From assembly GCF_000264945.2 (NCBI RefSeq), contig NZ_CP013070.1, positions 1,736,001-1,800,000 on the forward strand: 64,000 bases of DNA. Reading direction: 5' to 3'. The notes beneath the pieces were generated by a model that saw nothing but the letters and a program-made list of their open reading frames with translations, did no database searches and was not told where the DNA came from. The stretch's first letter is position 1; each line of letters opens with the position of its first letter. Both the position numbers and the translations under genes were made by a program. Shown piece by piece: positions 18,150-30,092 of the stretch. The stretch is from Sphingobium indicum B90A. GTDB lineage: Bacteria; Pseudomonadota; Alphaproteobacteria; Sphingomonadales; Sphingomonadaceae.

Positions 18150-18687
18150 GGCAATTGTCTCCTCAACGCTATGCTTTTGTCGGCCCTTCCGCGTGGAGCG
18201 CGGCGCGAACCTCAAGCGAAGAGAAGAGAGGGGCCTTCCAACAGATCATCGTCTCTGTCTTCGCCCATTCTGATTAGGCGCATTGCAAACGCGCCGCTTT
18301 TCGCTTTCGACTGGTGCCCGTTGCTGTCGGCCAACGACGATCTTCTCGACCAAGTGCAGTCTCACGCGGACAAACGACAATTTTACGCAAGAAAAACAAT
18401 GTTTCCGTAACGTAAAATTACAATGTCCAGCAGTCGAAGCACATAAAAAAGCACCCCCGGCGCAAGGGAATGGCCGGGGGTGCATCCAGGAAGCTGTCGG
18501 GCTCTCCGGGATCTCTTTTCAAACTGTCGTCAGGCGAACCGCCGAACCGGATTCGGTGATCGCCGCCTCGCCCTGCATCATAGCGCCGCTGCGAAGGGAC
18601 CGTTTTCCCCATTCGATGATCCGCCGACCCGCCGCGCCCGGCAGCATCCCCGGACGACGAACCGACGACCGGCATCCACGAACGACA
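18150..18687. other. Non-coding stretch between the RlpA and UrcA genes
   Basis: The only clear structure is the terminator at 18451-18483. The 18220-18440 part is AT-richer and probably carries the UrcA promoter. Short minus-strand frames at 18418-18707 have no start context or family resemblance, and I do not call them. Confidence 0.5.
18451..18483 (-). terminator. Strong rho-independent terminator
   Basis: Perfect 11-base stem GCACCCCCGGC/GCCGGGGGTGC followed on the minus strand by TTTTTT (18450-18445). It probably ends the RlpA transcript, about 200 bases after the RlpA stop. Confidence 0.85.
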
Positions 18688-19260
18688 TCAGCGCCCCTCA
18701 GCAGCAAGCTGCGCCCGCAAATTGGCGAGCGTCCGGGCGTCCACCACCGGCCGCTCGGGCGCCTGCCGCCCCTCGCGCAGCTTCCTGCGGTCCCTCTCCG
18801 GCGGCTCCACCACCCGCACCCTCACCGGCGCATGTCCCGCCGCCCTGATCCCCAGTTGCTCCGCCGCCCCGCGCGACAGGTCGATGATCCGCCCGCGCCC
18901 GGCAAAGGGGCCGCGGTCGTTCACCCGCACCAGGATCGTGCGCCCCGTCTCCAGCGCCGTCACCTCGACATAGCTCGGCAGCGGCAGCGTCACATGCGCC
19001 GCCGTCACCGCCTTGGGCCGGAACCGCTCGCCATTGGCGGTCCGGTTGCCGCTCTCCCCGCCATACCAGCTCGCATAGCCCAGATAGTCATAGCCGGGAT
19101 CGGCGGCGGGCACATAGGTCACGCCCCTGACGCTATAGGGCTTGCCCACCCGCACCGGCACGTCGCTCACCGGCCGATATTCGACGCCCCCGCCACACCC
19201 CGCCAGCGCCACTACGGCGGCCAGCGCCCCGCACCGCATCCGAACCGAAATCCCGCTCAT
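18688..19260 (-). CDS. rlpA: RlpA-like septal ring lipoprotein (double-psi beta-barrel)
   Basis: Exported lipoprotein of 190 residues. The signal peptide ends in the lipobox LAGC (about residue 22), and the RlpA/DPBB domain follows with YASWYGGESGNRTANGERF, VRVNDRGPFAGRGRIIDLSRGAA. RlpA proteins bind or cleave denuded glycan strands at the septum. No SPOR domain is present, so this is the short form common in alphaproteobacteria. It is divergent from uvrA; the two starts lie about 160 bases apart and share an intergenic region containing the LexA box. Confidence 0.85.
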   Translation of the reverse strand: MSGISVRMRCGALAAVVALAGCGGGVEYRPVSDVPVRVGKPYSVRGVTYVPAADPGYDYLGYASWYGGESGNRTANGERFRPKAVTAAHVTLPLPSYVEVTALETGRTILVRVNDRGPFAGRGRIIDLSRGAAEQLGIRAAGHAPVRVRVVEPPERDRRKLREGRQAPERPVVDARTLANLRAQLAAEGR

Positions 19261-19359
19261 CCCCGCCCTTTAACCCAGCCCGGCGCGGGAGCAAAGCCGC
19301 CGCCTTTTCCTTTCGCCGCACAGTCCCTATCTTGCGCCGGCCCGGCCCTTGCCTCCCAA

Positions 19360-19374
19360 GAACAAATCTGGAAC
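19360..19374 (+). promoter_or_regulatory. LexA (SOS) box of uvrA
   Basis: GAACAAATCTGGAAC is a perfect match to the alphaproteobacterial LexA direct repeat GAAC-N7-GAAC, 49 bases before the uvrA ATG. The same spacing and an AAA-starting spacer recur at 24332 and 47578. Confidence 0.88.
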
Positions 19375-19385
19375 AACACGCCCCC

Positions 19386-19423
19386 ATGAGTCTCACGCAA
19401 ATTTCTCGGCAAAGGTCTACCGA

Positions 19424-19430
<7 letters not shown>
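19386..19430 (+). other. Upstream ORF overlapping the uvrA start
   Basis: A 14-residue frame ([14 protein letters not shown]) begins 12 bases after the LexA box, and its TGA (19428-19430) overlaps the uvrA start codon region. Its first residues resemble UvrA N-termini of the form MSLT.IS, so it may be a relic of an older start or a coupling leader. Confidence 0.4.
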
Positions 19431-22381
<2,951 letters not shown>

Positions 22382-22996
22382 TTAGAAGATCGAGGCTGCG
22401 AGGATCTCAAAATCTTTCAGGGAAATGATGATCCTTTCAGCCAAAATCTTCTCTTCTTTTGGATCGGGTAAGGCCGTGATAGCCCTAAAACCTTTATGCG
22501 CCACATCCCCACGCCTTGCCCCAAGAGTCGTCAAGTCTATCAGAAGCTGTTCACTAATTTGCGTTTCATCCAGCCCCAAGGGTATGAACATCGAGAGTAA
22601 ATTGTGAACCTTCACTCCATTATTGGAGGCTATTCTGCGCTTATGTTCGTTAATGCAGGCCAGCTGCTTTCGAATGATGAACGACCGCGTGTCAATTTCG
22701 TCAGTTTGCATGGGCATGCCGCCCATTGTCTCAGATTTATAAAGACAAAGAATAGCGCCTGCACCTTTGCACTGCTGACCAGACCTGACCCGAACGTCGA
22801 TGCCGTCGAGCAAAGTCGACGCCAAAGCTTCTAGGTATCCCTCAAGCTCTGAGTGAAACAATAGTCGAAAGGCTGCTGCAAAACGATATTGAGCGTCAGA
22901 ATACGACCCCGTTTTAGAAAAATGGGATGGAAGAAATTCCTTTCTCAATTCCTTGTAACGTTTTTCCAATTCTCTCAGTCTTGGAGGCCGTGCCAT
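22382..22996 (-). CDS. HEPN-like protein (RiboL-PSP / MAE_28990 type), putative ribonuclease effector
   Basis: Mostly helical 204-residue protein. The N-terminal helix pair (ELEKRYKELRKEFLPSHF ... FAAAFRLLFHSELEGYLEALA) and a C-terminal R-x4-H motif (RRGDVAH, about residues 162-168) fit HEPN domains of the RiboL-PSP/MAE_28990 group. Members of that group are predicted RNases in defence modules. The gene is clearly AT-richer than its surroundings. It follows the DUF262 gene with a three-base gap, so they form an operon, and its stop touches the uvrA stop with no intergenic base. A structural rather than catalytic HEPN role is possible. Confidence 0.6.
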   Translation of the reverse strand: MARPPRLRELEKRYKELRKEFLPSHFSKTGSYSDAQYRFAAAFRLLFHSELEGYLEALASTLLDGIDVRVRSGQQCKGAGAILCLYKSETMGGMPMQTDEIDTRSFIIRKQLACINEHKRRIASNNGVKVHNLLSMFIPLGLDETQISEQLLIDLTTLGARRGDVAHKGFRAITALPDPKEEKILAERIIISLKDFEILAASIF

Positions 22997-22999
22997 CGG

Positions 23000-24181
23000 T
23001 CAGATGGGAGAACTTAGATTAAGGTCCAAGACCTTGTTCAAAGCATTTGACCAGAGTGAGAATCGATAATGCACTGCTTCGACGCTCTTAGTCGTCCCGC
23101 TCACTGATGAACTAAAACGCCAATCCTTTGATATGTCTTTATACGCTGCAACAACATCATCTTTTCGAACAATCGCGCGCTCGGCAGTCTGCCGATCAGA
23201 AAAATAGTAAGCCATCACATCAAAAACTGCACGGTTTATTCTGTTTTCGAAATGATATCCATTCCATTTTTTGAATGCGTCCCGTCCAAAAATATCTTTG
23301 GTTGATTTTATTGAAAACTCCATTTCTTTAAAAAGATCATCAACCAAATTTGAGCAATTTTTCCATCCAGAGTTTAAAATTTTTGTTGTTTCATCAAGTA
23401 TTAACTTGAGATTTCCATTATAATTCTCTAAAAATAATTTGAACGCAACAAAACGCAGCGCTAGTTCATTATCCCTCATCCGAAAATCAGGCTGCTTTAG
23501 GCCAAGCATTTCGTGAATTGTTTTACTCGATATTACAAATTCATTAAGAGACTTGGTGAATGGGCCAGGATGCAAAGCCTGCCGGAGTTCTTGTGGTGAA
23601 AGTTGGACACTCCCACTATTTATACGTAGAAAAACCTCATAAAGAAATTCTTCTGAAGGCCATGATTTAATTACTACGGTTCTAATAGTAGCGTTATCAA
23701 AATCTGGCGCCACCGCTTTAAACAAATTATTTGAAATATCATCATAAGATTGATCATTAAGATCATCTCTCATTTGCAGGCCACGAAGTTTAAAGGGGGA
23801 AAACTCCTTATCGTTTGCAGATGCGGAGAACTGCCGAAGAGAAAGCAAGCGTTGCTTACCATCAATAACAAGGTAAGATCCTCGCTTCTCTTTTCTCTCC
23901 GCAAGAATAATTTGTGGAGTGGGAATTCCGAGTATCAAGCTTTCAATATATTGACTCTTCCTCTGTACCGTCCATGCGTCCCGACGTTGGAAGTCCGGAT
24001 CGAGAAATATATTGCCTTTTCGGAGCTGGCTTATGACTGTTTCGGTAGTCCAATCAGTCGACGAAATTGCCGCGTCGAAACGGGTAAGCCCATTGCTTCC
24101 CAAAACATCTTCTTCGTCCTCCTGCTGATCCAAGGGAGCGATTTCGCCGTCCGGGTCTTGTTCAATCTTCACTTCGTCCAT
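23000..24181 (-). CDS. DUF262 (ParB-like/GmrS-N-like) protein, defence-type
   Basis: A 393-residue protein with a DUF262 domain in its N-terminal half: acidic leader, DPDFQRRDAWTVQRKSQYIESLILGIPTPQIIL, then the signature IDGKQRL (usually DGQQR) and FLRINSGSVQLSPQELRQALHPG. DUF262 belongs to the ParB/Srx-like fold and is the N-terminal part of GmrSD type IV restriction enzymes. The C-terminal HNH (DUF1524) half is absent, so this is not a full GmrSD. AT-rich with foreign codon use. The start is uncertain: ATG 24181 or ATG 24256, neither with a strong ribosome site. First gene of a two-gene operon with the HEPN gene, preceded by a LexA-type box. Confidence 0.75.
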   Translation of the reverse strand: MDEVKIEQDPDGEIAPLDQQEDEEDVLGSNGLTRFDAAISSTDWTTETVISQLRKGNIFLDPDFQRRDAWTVQRKSQYIESLILGIPTPQIILAERKEKRGSYLVIDGKQRLLSLRQFSASANDKEFSPFKLRGLQMRDDLNDQSYDDISNNLFKAVAPDFDNATIRTVVIKSWPSEEFLYEVFLRINSGSVQLSPQELRQALHPGPFTKSLNEFVISSKTIHEMLGLKQPDFRMRDNELALRFVAFKLFLENYNGNLKLILDETTKILNSGWKNCSNLVDDLFKEMEFSIKSTKDIFGRDAFKKWNGYHFENRINRAVFDVMAYYFSDRQTAERAIVRKDDVVAAYKDISKDWRFSSSVSGTTKSVEAVHYRFSLWSNALNKVLDLNLSSPI

Positions 24182-24331
24182 GTCGTTACGCTGAACGACC
24201 TCTATTGTGCCGTCAAGCTCCGAAAATGTTACTAGCCTATCACCTAACGCGATCATATATGAGTCGATGTACTGTGTAGAACATTGGACGGTGGAGCGGT
24301 GTTGCACAGTTCCTGCTCGGCTACTGAAAAT

Positions 24332-24346
24332 GTTCCCGTTTTGTTC
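24332..24346 (-). promoter_or_regulatory. LexA-type (SOS) box upstream of the DUF262-HEPN operon
   Basis: On the minus strand GAACAAAACGGGAAC, a perfect GAAC-N7-GAAC. Read toward DUF262 it has the same orientation and AAA-starting spacer as the uvrA and imuA boxes have toward their genes. It lies 75 or 150 bases before the candidate DUF262 starts. It could also affect the divergent gene at 24411. Confidence 0.7.
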
Positions 24347-24410
24347 TGTCCTACACCCCCTCCCCTGACATATCCTCCCGGCAAAGCACCTAATGGAAAA
24401 GGGCCTTGCC

Positions 24411-25418
24411 ATGACCTGCCAATTCCCTCCCCTCCCCACCCCCGCGCAGCAGATCCGCGCCGACGGCTGGAGCCCCGCTCGCCAACGCGCCTTCCTTGAA
24501 ACCCTCGCCGCCACCGGCATCATTCTCTCCGCCTGCGAAGCCGCCCACATCAGCCCGCGCTCGGCCTATGCCCTGCGCATCCGCCGCGACGGCGCGGCCT
24601 TTCGCCTGGGCTGGGACGCCGCCATCCTCATCGCCCGCGCCCGCCTCGCCGATGATCTGCTCGCCCGCGCCCTCACCGGCCATGAGGAGGTGATCCGCAA
24701 GGACATGGACGCAGGCGAAATCACCCGCCACCGCCACGACAACCGCCTCGCCATGTCGATGCTCTCCCGCCTCGACCGCATGGCCGACAGCCCGCCGCAG
24801 GGCAGCGACGCCGCCCTCGCCCGCGTGGTGGCGCAGGATTTCGCCGCCTATCTCGACATGCTCTGTCCGGAGGATCAGGCGCAGGCCGACCGCCCCGACG
24901 CCCCGCCCCCGCCCCCGCCCATGGCCGCCGATGCGGACCACGCCGCCCTGCCCGGCCCCGCCTCCCCCGAAGAAGCGCCCGCCATCGAACAGGCCGCCAC
25001 CGCCGTGTCGCCCGGCGCCTCCGCCGCGCTGTTCGTCGCCGCGCGCCTGGCGCTGGGCGAGGGCGGCAAGGCCCCGCTCTTCCCCCTCGATGGACGGTGT
25101 GAACTTCGGCCCATTCCCGCCGCTCCGCCGGTCGACCGCGCCAGCTTCCCGCCGGAGGAAGCCGCCGCCCGGCTGCGCGGCATCTGGTGGGATGCGGAAA
25201 GGGACGGCTGGCGCACCGACTATCCCGCGCCGCCCGGCTTCGACGGCGACGAAAGCGACGCCCTCTACGACATCGACGCCTATGAGCGCGACCTGACGAC
25301 GGCAGAGGAACAGGCGCTGGCCCTGCGCGTGGAGGCGGAGCGCCGCCCCTATGAACATGCCGCCGCCCGCGCCCGCGACACCTTTTTCGGCTTCGCCGCG
25401 CTGGCGGGAGCAGCATGA
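24411..25418 (+). CDS. Hypothetical protein with N-terminal HTH-like region
   Basis: A 335-residue protein. Residues 10-55 (WSPARQRAFLETLAATGIILSACEAAHISPRSAYALR) look like a helix-turn-helix of the terminase-small-subunit or transposase type. The middle is Pro/Ala-rich, apparently disordered, and the C-terminal third is acidic (DGDESDALYDIDAYERDL). It is high in GC like the host, unlike the cassette behind it. The ATG at 24411 has AAAAGGG eight bases upstream; an earlier ATG at 24393 has none. I do not recognise a named family. The open frame is long and lacks competition, so it is probably real. Confidence 0.7.
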   Translation: MTCQFPPLPTPAQQIRADGWSPARQRAFLETLAATGIILSACEAAHISPRSAYALRIRRDGAAFRLGWDAAILIARARLADDLLARALTGHEEVIRKDMDAGEITRHRHDNRLAMSMLSRLDRMADSPPQGSDAALARVVAQDFAAYLDMLCPEDQAQADRPDAPPPPPPMAADADHAALPGPASPEEAPAIEQAATAVSPGASAALFVAARLALGEGGKAPLFPLDGRCELRPIPAAPPVDRASFPPEEAAARLRGIWWDAERDGWRTDYPAPPGFDGDESDALYDIDAYERDLTTAEEQALALRVEAERRPYEHAAARARDTFFGFAALAGAA

Positions 25419-25588
25419 TCGCACCCGCCGATTTGCTATTCCGCCCTCATGCCCCTATATGGGGAATGCTATAGTCGCAAATCGACGGTCTTTCGGCGCT
25501 TTGCGGCACCAAACTTCCTTCTTTCCCTGCCCCTCTAGCGCAAGGCCCGTCCACACGGGACGCGCCCACGTAAAGAAGGAAATACCCC

Positions 25589-25801
25589 ATGAGCATCATC
25601 GGAACCGTCAAATTCTTCAACGCCGACAAGGGCTATGGCTTCATCGCCCCCGATGACGGCAGCCCGGACGCTTTCGTCCACATCTCCGCCGTGGAGCGCG
25701 GCGGTCTCGCCACCCTGCGCGAAAAGGACCGCGTCTCCTATGATCTGGAGCAGGACAAGCGCGGCAAGATGGCGGCGGTGAATATCCAGCACGCGCAATG
25801 A
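25589..25801 (+). CDS. Cold-shock domain protein
   Basis: A 70-residue CspA-family RNA/ssDNA-binding protein. It carries both RNP motifs: KGYGFI (RNP1) and DAFVHIS (RNP2). An AAGAAGGAA ribosome site precedes the ATG. The 170-base upstream gap probably holds promoter and leader, as is usual for cold-shock genes. It is followed by a run of small same-strand genes. Confidence 0.95.
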   Translation: MSIIGTVKFFNADKGYGFIAPDDGSPDAFVHISAVERGGLATLREKDRVSYDLEQDKRGKMAAVNIQHAQ

Positions 25802-25863
25802 TGCGCCGCTGACAGGCCGGGCGCCGCCCACGCGGCGCCCGCCACTCTTGAAAGGAGCGTCCC

Positions 25864-26040
25864 ATGGCCAACCCCGATTTCCGCGCCCTCGCCCGCCAGG
25901 CCCGAAACGAAGCCGACGCCGCCACCCTGGACAATGTCCGCCAGCGCTGCCTGCGCTCCGAAGCCGCCTTTCTGGTCATGGCCCGACGACAGGAATATGT
26001 CGACGAAAGCCGCGCCCGCCGCGTTGCCGCCGCGGGCTGA
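25864..26040 (+). CDS. Small hypothetical protein (58 aa) downstream of csp
   Basis: Reads MANPDFRALARQARNEADAA...FLVMARRQEYVDESRARRVAAAG. It is charged and helical, with AAAGGAG seven bases before the ATG. It lies 62 bases after the cold-shock gene on the same strand, so it is probably co-transcribed. No family recognised; the clean ribosome site and protein-like composition support it. Confidence 0.7.
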   Translation: MANPDFRALARQARNEADAATLDNVRQRCLRSEAAFLVMARRQEYVDESRARRVAAAG

Positions 26041-26157
26041 ACAACGCCGCCCGGCTCCTCGCATCGCCGGCCCCGCTCGCCCTGCCGCACCGCCGGAACC
26101 GATCCGCGCCGCCAATGTTATCCTTGCAAATTCCCTACGAAACAAGGAGCCAACCCC

Positions 26158-26373
26158 ATGATCCGCACCCTGATCTTCGGCGCGATCGCAGGCTATGTCG
26201 GCAAGAAACTCTATGACGAAGGCAAGCTGACGGAATTCAAGGACGATCTCGTCGCCCGCTACAACCAGGCCAAGTCGGACCTCGACCAGCGCCGCGACAG
26301 CGACAGCACGGCGACCAGCCCCAATCTCGCCACGCCCGCCGCCAGCACCACCGCCGCGCCCCTGACGCCCTGA
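26158..26373 (+). CDS. Small hypothetical protein with N-terminal hydrophobic segment (71 aa)
   Basis: Starts MIRTLIFGAIAGYVGKKLYDEGKL, a short glycine-containing membrane-like helix. A charged helix and a Ser/Thr/Ala/Pro tail follow. AAGGAGCC is nine bases upstream of the ATG. It resembles small alphaproteobacterial membrane-associated proteins of unknown role. Possibly part of the csp transcript. Confidence 0.7.
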   Translation: MIRTLIFGAIAGYVGKKLYDEGKLTEFKDDLVARYNQAKSDLDQRRDSDSTATSPNLATPAASTTAAPLTP

Positions 26374-26543
26374 CGGCCGACCCCATCCCTTTCCAGCGGT
26401 GAACACCCTCTCCCCGCTGGCATCACTGCCCGCCCGGCTGCCTTTCCCCCCTTTTGGCGCCGCGGCGGGCAGACTATTTTGCGCAACTTCCCCCTCTCCC
26501 AGGGGTTGTCCCCGTGGCAGGGACAAGATGAGGAGAGAAAAAC

Positions 26544-26888
26544 ATGCGCACCCCCCTATTGGCAGCGGCGCTGCTTGCGATGCCCTTGACGGCCTGCGTT
26601 TCGGATGGCGACGGCAGCCGCTACGGCTATGACCGGCCCGGCTACGGCCAACGCCCCGGCGGCCGTCCCATCGGCGAGAATGACTATATCTACCGCGACA
26701 ATGACGGCCGCTACTATTGCAAGCGCGACGACGGCACCACCGGCACCATCGTCGGCGCCATAGCGGGCGGCGTATTGGGCAACATCATCGCGCCGGGCGG
26801 CTCCAAGACGCTGGGCACCATCATCGGCGGCGCCGGCGGCGCCCTCGCCGGCCGCGCCATCGACAAGAATGACGTCCGCTGCGAATAG
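26544..26888 (+). CDS. Glycine-zipper (2TM) lipoprotein
   Basis: A 114-residue protein. The signal peptide ends in a lipobox-like LTAC (residue about 18). A Tyr/Gly-rich stretch follows, then a glycine-zipper pair TGTIVGAIAGGVLGNIIAPGG and TLGTIIGGAGGALAGRAIDK. This matches the Rick_17kDa/2TM surface-antigen-like family (PF05433), outer-membrane or periplasmic. GAGGAGAG precedes the start. Confidence 0.8.
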   Translation: MRTPLLAAALLAMPLTACVSDGDGSRYGYDRPGYGQRPGGRPIGENDYIYRDNDGRYYCKRDDGTTGTIVGAIAGGVLGNIIAPGGSKTLGTIIGGAGGALAGRAIDKNDVRCE

Positions 26889-26898
26889 AACGAAAAAA

Positions 26899-26924
26899 GG
26901 GCGCGGACCCAAAGGCCCGCGCCC
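26899..26924 (-). terminator. Rho-independent terminator of the etfBA operon
   Basis: Stem GGGCGCGG/CCGCGCCC, followed on the minus strand by TTTTTT (26898-26893), 27 bases past the etfA stop. It may also help end the convergent lipoprotein transcript. Confidence 0.75.
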
Positions 26925-26950
26925 TCCTTTGAACCTTTGGGGGAAACCGC

Positions 26951-27880
26951 TTACAGCTTCTCGACCAGCTCCGGCACCACCTTGAACAGGTCGCCGACCA
27001 GCCCGATGTCCGCCACCTGGAAGATCGGCGCGTCCTCATCCTTGTTGATGGCGATGATGGTCTTGCTGTCCTTCATCCCCGCCAGATGCTGGATCGCCCC
27101 GGAAATGCCCACGGCGATATAGACTTCCGGCGCCACGATCTTGCCGGTCTGCCCGACCTGATAGTCGTTCGGCACATAACCGGCGTCGACCGCGGCGCGG
27201 CTCGCACCGACCGCCGCGCCCAGCTTGTCCGCCAGCGGGAAGATGGTCGCCTCGAACGTCTCGCCGTCCTTCAGCGCGCGACCGCCCGAAACGATCACCT
27301 TGGCAGAAGTCAGCTCCGGCCGCTCCAGCTTGGCGATCTCCGCCCCGACGAAGGACGACAGCCCCTTGTCCCCGGTCGAAGCCACCGCTTCCACCGCCCC
27401 GTTGCCGCCTTCCTTGGCCGCCTTCTCGAAAGCCGTGCCGCGAACGGTGATGACCTTCTTGGCGTCCTTCGATTTGACGGTCGCGATGGCGTTGCCGGCA
27501 TAGATCGGACGAGTGAACGTATCTTCGCTCTCGACCGACAAAATGTCGCTGATCTGCATCACGTCGAGCAGAGCGGCGACGCGCGGCGCGATATTCTTGC
27601 CGTTGCTGGTGGCCGGCGCGACGAAAGCGTCATGGCTGCCCATCAGTTCGACGACCAGCGGCGCGACATTCTCGGCCAGCGCATGACCGAAAGCGGCGTC
27701 GTCCGCGACATGGACCTTGCCCACGCCAGCGATCCTGGCGGCTTCGGCGGCAACGCCGCCGACGTCCTTACCGGCGACCAGCAGATGCACCTCGCCCAGC
27801 TTCGACGCGGCGGTGACGGCGGAAAGGGTCGCGTCCTTGACGGCGCCGCCCTCATGTTCAACCCAGACAAGCGTCTTCAT
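26951..27880 (-). CDS. etfA: Electron transfer flavoprotein subunit alpha
   Basis: Alpha (FixB-type) subunit of ETF, 309 residues. It binds FAD and passes electrons from acyl-CoA and other dehydrogenases to ETF-quinone oxidoreductase. The C-terminal FAD domain is clear: [57 protein letters not shown]. The start codon overlaps the etfB stop in ATGA, so the subunits are coupled. Confidence 0.96.
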   Translation of the reverse strand: MKTLVWVEHEGGAVKDATLSAVTAASKLGEVHLLVAGKDVGGVAAEAARIAGVGKVHVADDAAFGHALAENVAPLVVELMGSHDAFVAPATSNGKNIAPRVAALLDVMQISDILSVESEDTFTRPIYAGNAIATVKSKDAKKVITVRGTAFEKAAKEGGNGAVEAVASTGDKGLSSFVGAEIAKLERPELTSAKVIVSGGRALKDGETFEATIFPLADKLGAAVGASRAAVDAGYVPNDYQVGQTGKIVAPEVYIAVGISGAIQHLAGMKDSKTIIAINKDEDAPIFQVADIGLVGDLFKVVPELVEKL

Positions 27881-28626
27881 GCGGCAACTCCCAGAGCCTT
27901 GAGCTTCGCGACCAGTTCATCGACGTCAGCCACCTTCACGCCGGCCGAACGCTTGGCCGGTTCCGCGACGGAGAGCGTCTCCAGCCTCGGCGAAATGTCC
28001 ACGCCGTAATCGGCGGGCGGCTTGGTCGCGAGCGGCTTCGACTTCGCCTTCATGATGTTGGGCAGCGAAGCATAGCGCGGCTCGTTCAGGCGCAGGTCGG
28101 TGGTGATGATGGCGGGCGTGTTGAGCTTCACCGTCTCCAGGCCGCCGTCCACTTCGCGGGTCACGCTGACCTTGTCGCCCTCGACCTCCACCTTGCTGGC
28201 GAAGGTGCCCTGCGGCAGGTTCAGCAGCGCGGCGAGCATCTGGCCGGTCTGGTTGCTGTCGTCGTCGATCGCCTGCTTGCCCAGGATGATGAGGCCGGCG
28301 CCTTCCTCTTCCTGCACCTTGGCGAGCAGCTTGGCGACGCCCAGCGGTTCCACCTCGTCATCGGTCTGGATCAGGATCGCCCGGTCCGCTCCCATGGCCA
28401 GAGCCGTGCGCAGCGTCTCCTGCGCCTTGGCGACGCCGATCGACACGGCGACCACCTCGGTCGCCACGCCCTTTTCCTTCAGGCGGATGGCTTCCTCGAC
28501 CGCGATCTCGTCAAACGGGTTCATGCTCATCTTGACGTTCGCCAGGTCGACGCCCGTTCCATCCGCCTTCACCCGAGGCTTCACATTGTAATCAATCACC
28601 CGCTTCACGGGCACAAGGATCTTCAT
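27877..28626 (-). CDS. etfB: Electron transfer flavoprotein subunit beta
   Basis: Beta (FixA-type) subunit, 249 residues, with the N-terminus [20 protein letters not shown]. The AMP-binding region and the recognition loop follow ([32 protein letters not shown]). Partner of etfA, which overlaps it by four bases. It lies 127 bases downstream of sucC on the same strand. Confidence 0.96.
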   Translation of the reverse strand: MKILVPVKRVIDYNVKPRVKADGTGVDLANVKMSMNPFDEIAVEEAIRLKEKGVATEVVAVSIGVAKAQETLRTALAMGADRAILIQTDDEVEPLGVAKLLAKVQEEEGAGLIILGKQAIDDDSNQTGQMLAALLNLPQGTFASKVEVEGDKVSVTREVDGGLETVKLNTPAIITTDLRLNEPRYASLPNIMKAKSKPLATKPPADYGVDISPRLETLSVAEPAKRSAGVKVADVDELVAKLKALGVAA

Positions 28627-28753
28627 CTCAACATCCTTCCTTCATTCACGCCAAGCCCGCAGATGCGCCAGCAAATGCGAACGAGGGCGCGGGCGGTCCG
28701 TTCCCGGACCACCCGCACCCCTTTTTGGTGTCTTGTTCAGGCGTAAAGCTGCG

Positions 28754-29953
28754 TCAGGCCGCCTTCCTCACTTCCGCCACGATCTTCCTGGCCGCGTCGC
28801 CCAGATCGTCCGCCGGGACGATGGCCAGGCCCGAAGCCGCGAGAATGTCCTTGCCCTGCTGGACGTTCGTGCCTTCCAGGCGGACGACCAGCGGAACCGA
28901 CAGGTTCACGTCCTTGGCGGCGGCGACGATGCCGTCGGCAATGATGTCGCACTTCATGATGCCGCCGAAGATATTGACGAGAATGCCCTTCACCGCCGGA
29001 TCCTTCAGGATGATCTTGAAGGCTGCGGTCACCTTCTCCTTGGAAGCGCCGCCGCCGACGTCCAGGAAGTTGGCGGGGAATTCGCCGTTCAGCTTGATGA
29101 TGTCCATGGTCGCCATGGCCAGGCCGGCGCCGTTCACCATGCAGCCGATATTGCCGTCCAGCTTGATGTAGGCGAGGTCATATTCCGAAGCCTCGACTTC
29201 GGCTGCGTCTTCCTCGGTCAGGTCGCGCAGCTCGACGATGTCCTTGTGACGGAACAGCGCGTTGCCGTCGAAGCCGACCTTGGCGTCGAGGACGAGCAGG
29301 TTGCCCTGCTGGGTGACGGCCAGCGGGTTGATTTCGATCTGCGAGGCGTCGGTCGCCAGGAAGGCCTCATAGAGCGAGGATGCGACCTTGGCGGCCTGCT
29401 TCGCCTGATCGCCGGTCAGTTCCAGCGCGGCGGCGACGGCGCGGCCATGGTGCGGCATGAAGCCGGTGGCCGGATCGACGGCGAAGGTATGGATCTTCTC
29501 AGGGGTCGAGTGGGCGACTTCCTCGATGTCCATGCCGCCCTCGGTCGACACGACGAAGGCCACGCGGCCAGTGGCGCGGTCGACCAGCAGAGCCAGGTAG
29601 AATTCCTTGGCGATGTCGGCGCCGTCGGTGACGTAGAGGCGGTTGACCTGCTTGCCCGCTTCGCCGGTCTGGATGGTGACCAGCGTATTGCCCAGCATGT
29701 CGGCGGCGTGGGCCTTCACCTCGTCCAGGTTGAAGGCCAGGCGGACGCCCCCCTTCGCATCGGGACCGAGTTCCTTGAACTTGCCCTTGCCGCGGCCGCC
29801 GGCGTGGATCTGCGACTTCACGACATAGAGCGGCCCAGGCAGCTTCTTGGCGGCCTCGACGGCTTCCTCGACGGAGAAGGCTGCATAGCCGGCGGCGATC
29901 GGCGCGCCATATTTCGCCAGCAGCTCCTTCGCCTGATATTCGTGGATGTTCAT
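28754..29953 (-). CDS. sucC: Succinyl-CoA ligase (ADP-forming) beta subunit
   Basis: TCA-cycle enzyme subunit of 399 residues: [18 protein letters not shown] at the N-terminus, ATP-grasp fold with [12 protein letters not shown], and the C-terminal domain [17 protein letters not shown] with [17 protein letters not shown]. It forms a heterodimer with SucD, which carries the phosphohistidine. No sucD is adjacent; the next gene downstream is etfB. Confidence 0.96.
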   Translation of the reverse strand: MNIHEYQAKELLAKYGAPIAAGYAAFSVEEAVEAAKKLPGPLYVVKSQIHAGGRGKGKFKELGPDAKGGVRLAFNLDEVKAHAADMLGNTLVTIQTGEAGKQVNRLYVTDGADIAKEFYLALLVDRATGRVAFVVSTEGGMDIEEVAHSTPEKIHTFAVDPATGFMPHHGRAVAAALELTGDQAKQAAKVASSLYEAFLATDASQIEINPLAVTQQGNLLVLDAKVGFDGNALFRHKDIVELRDLTEEDAAEVEASEYDLAYIKLDGNIGCMVNGAGLAMATMDIIKLNGEFPANFLDVGGGASKEKVTAAFKIILKDPAVKGILVNIFGGIMKCDIIADGIVAAAKDVNLSVPLVVRLEGTNVQQGKDILAASGLAIVPADDLGDAARKIVAEVRKAA

Positions 29954-30092
29954 GGGGCTCGCCCGTCCTTTCCGCTGAAACTCTTGTGATCAGCGGCTAA
30001 GCACAGGCAAAGGGGCAATGCCAGCGAATTTCGCAAATCAACTTTGCAAAATTGCAAAACCTTGCGAAGCGATCCCCGGCCTTATTGCGGAA

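Noticed and set aside
18418..18707. Two short minus-strand frames after the RlpA gene
   Set aside because: No ribosome site, no family resemblance, and the region holds a terminator.
23000..24550. DUF262 protein as a full GmrSD type IV restriction enzyme
   Set aside because: The C-terminal DUF1524/HNH half is missing and the protein is only about 393 residues. The upstream extension of the frame runs antisense to the gene at 24411.
24390..25424. 344-residue minus-strand frame opposite the hypothetical gene at 24411
   Set aside because: Extremely Gly/Ala-rich. The plus-strand reading has balanced composition, an HTH-like start and a ribosome site.
28681..28730. Hairpin between sucC and etfB as a terminator
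   Set aside because: The stem is imperfect, and the T-run lies on the wrong side for the minus-strand genes.
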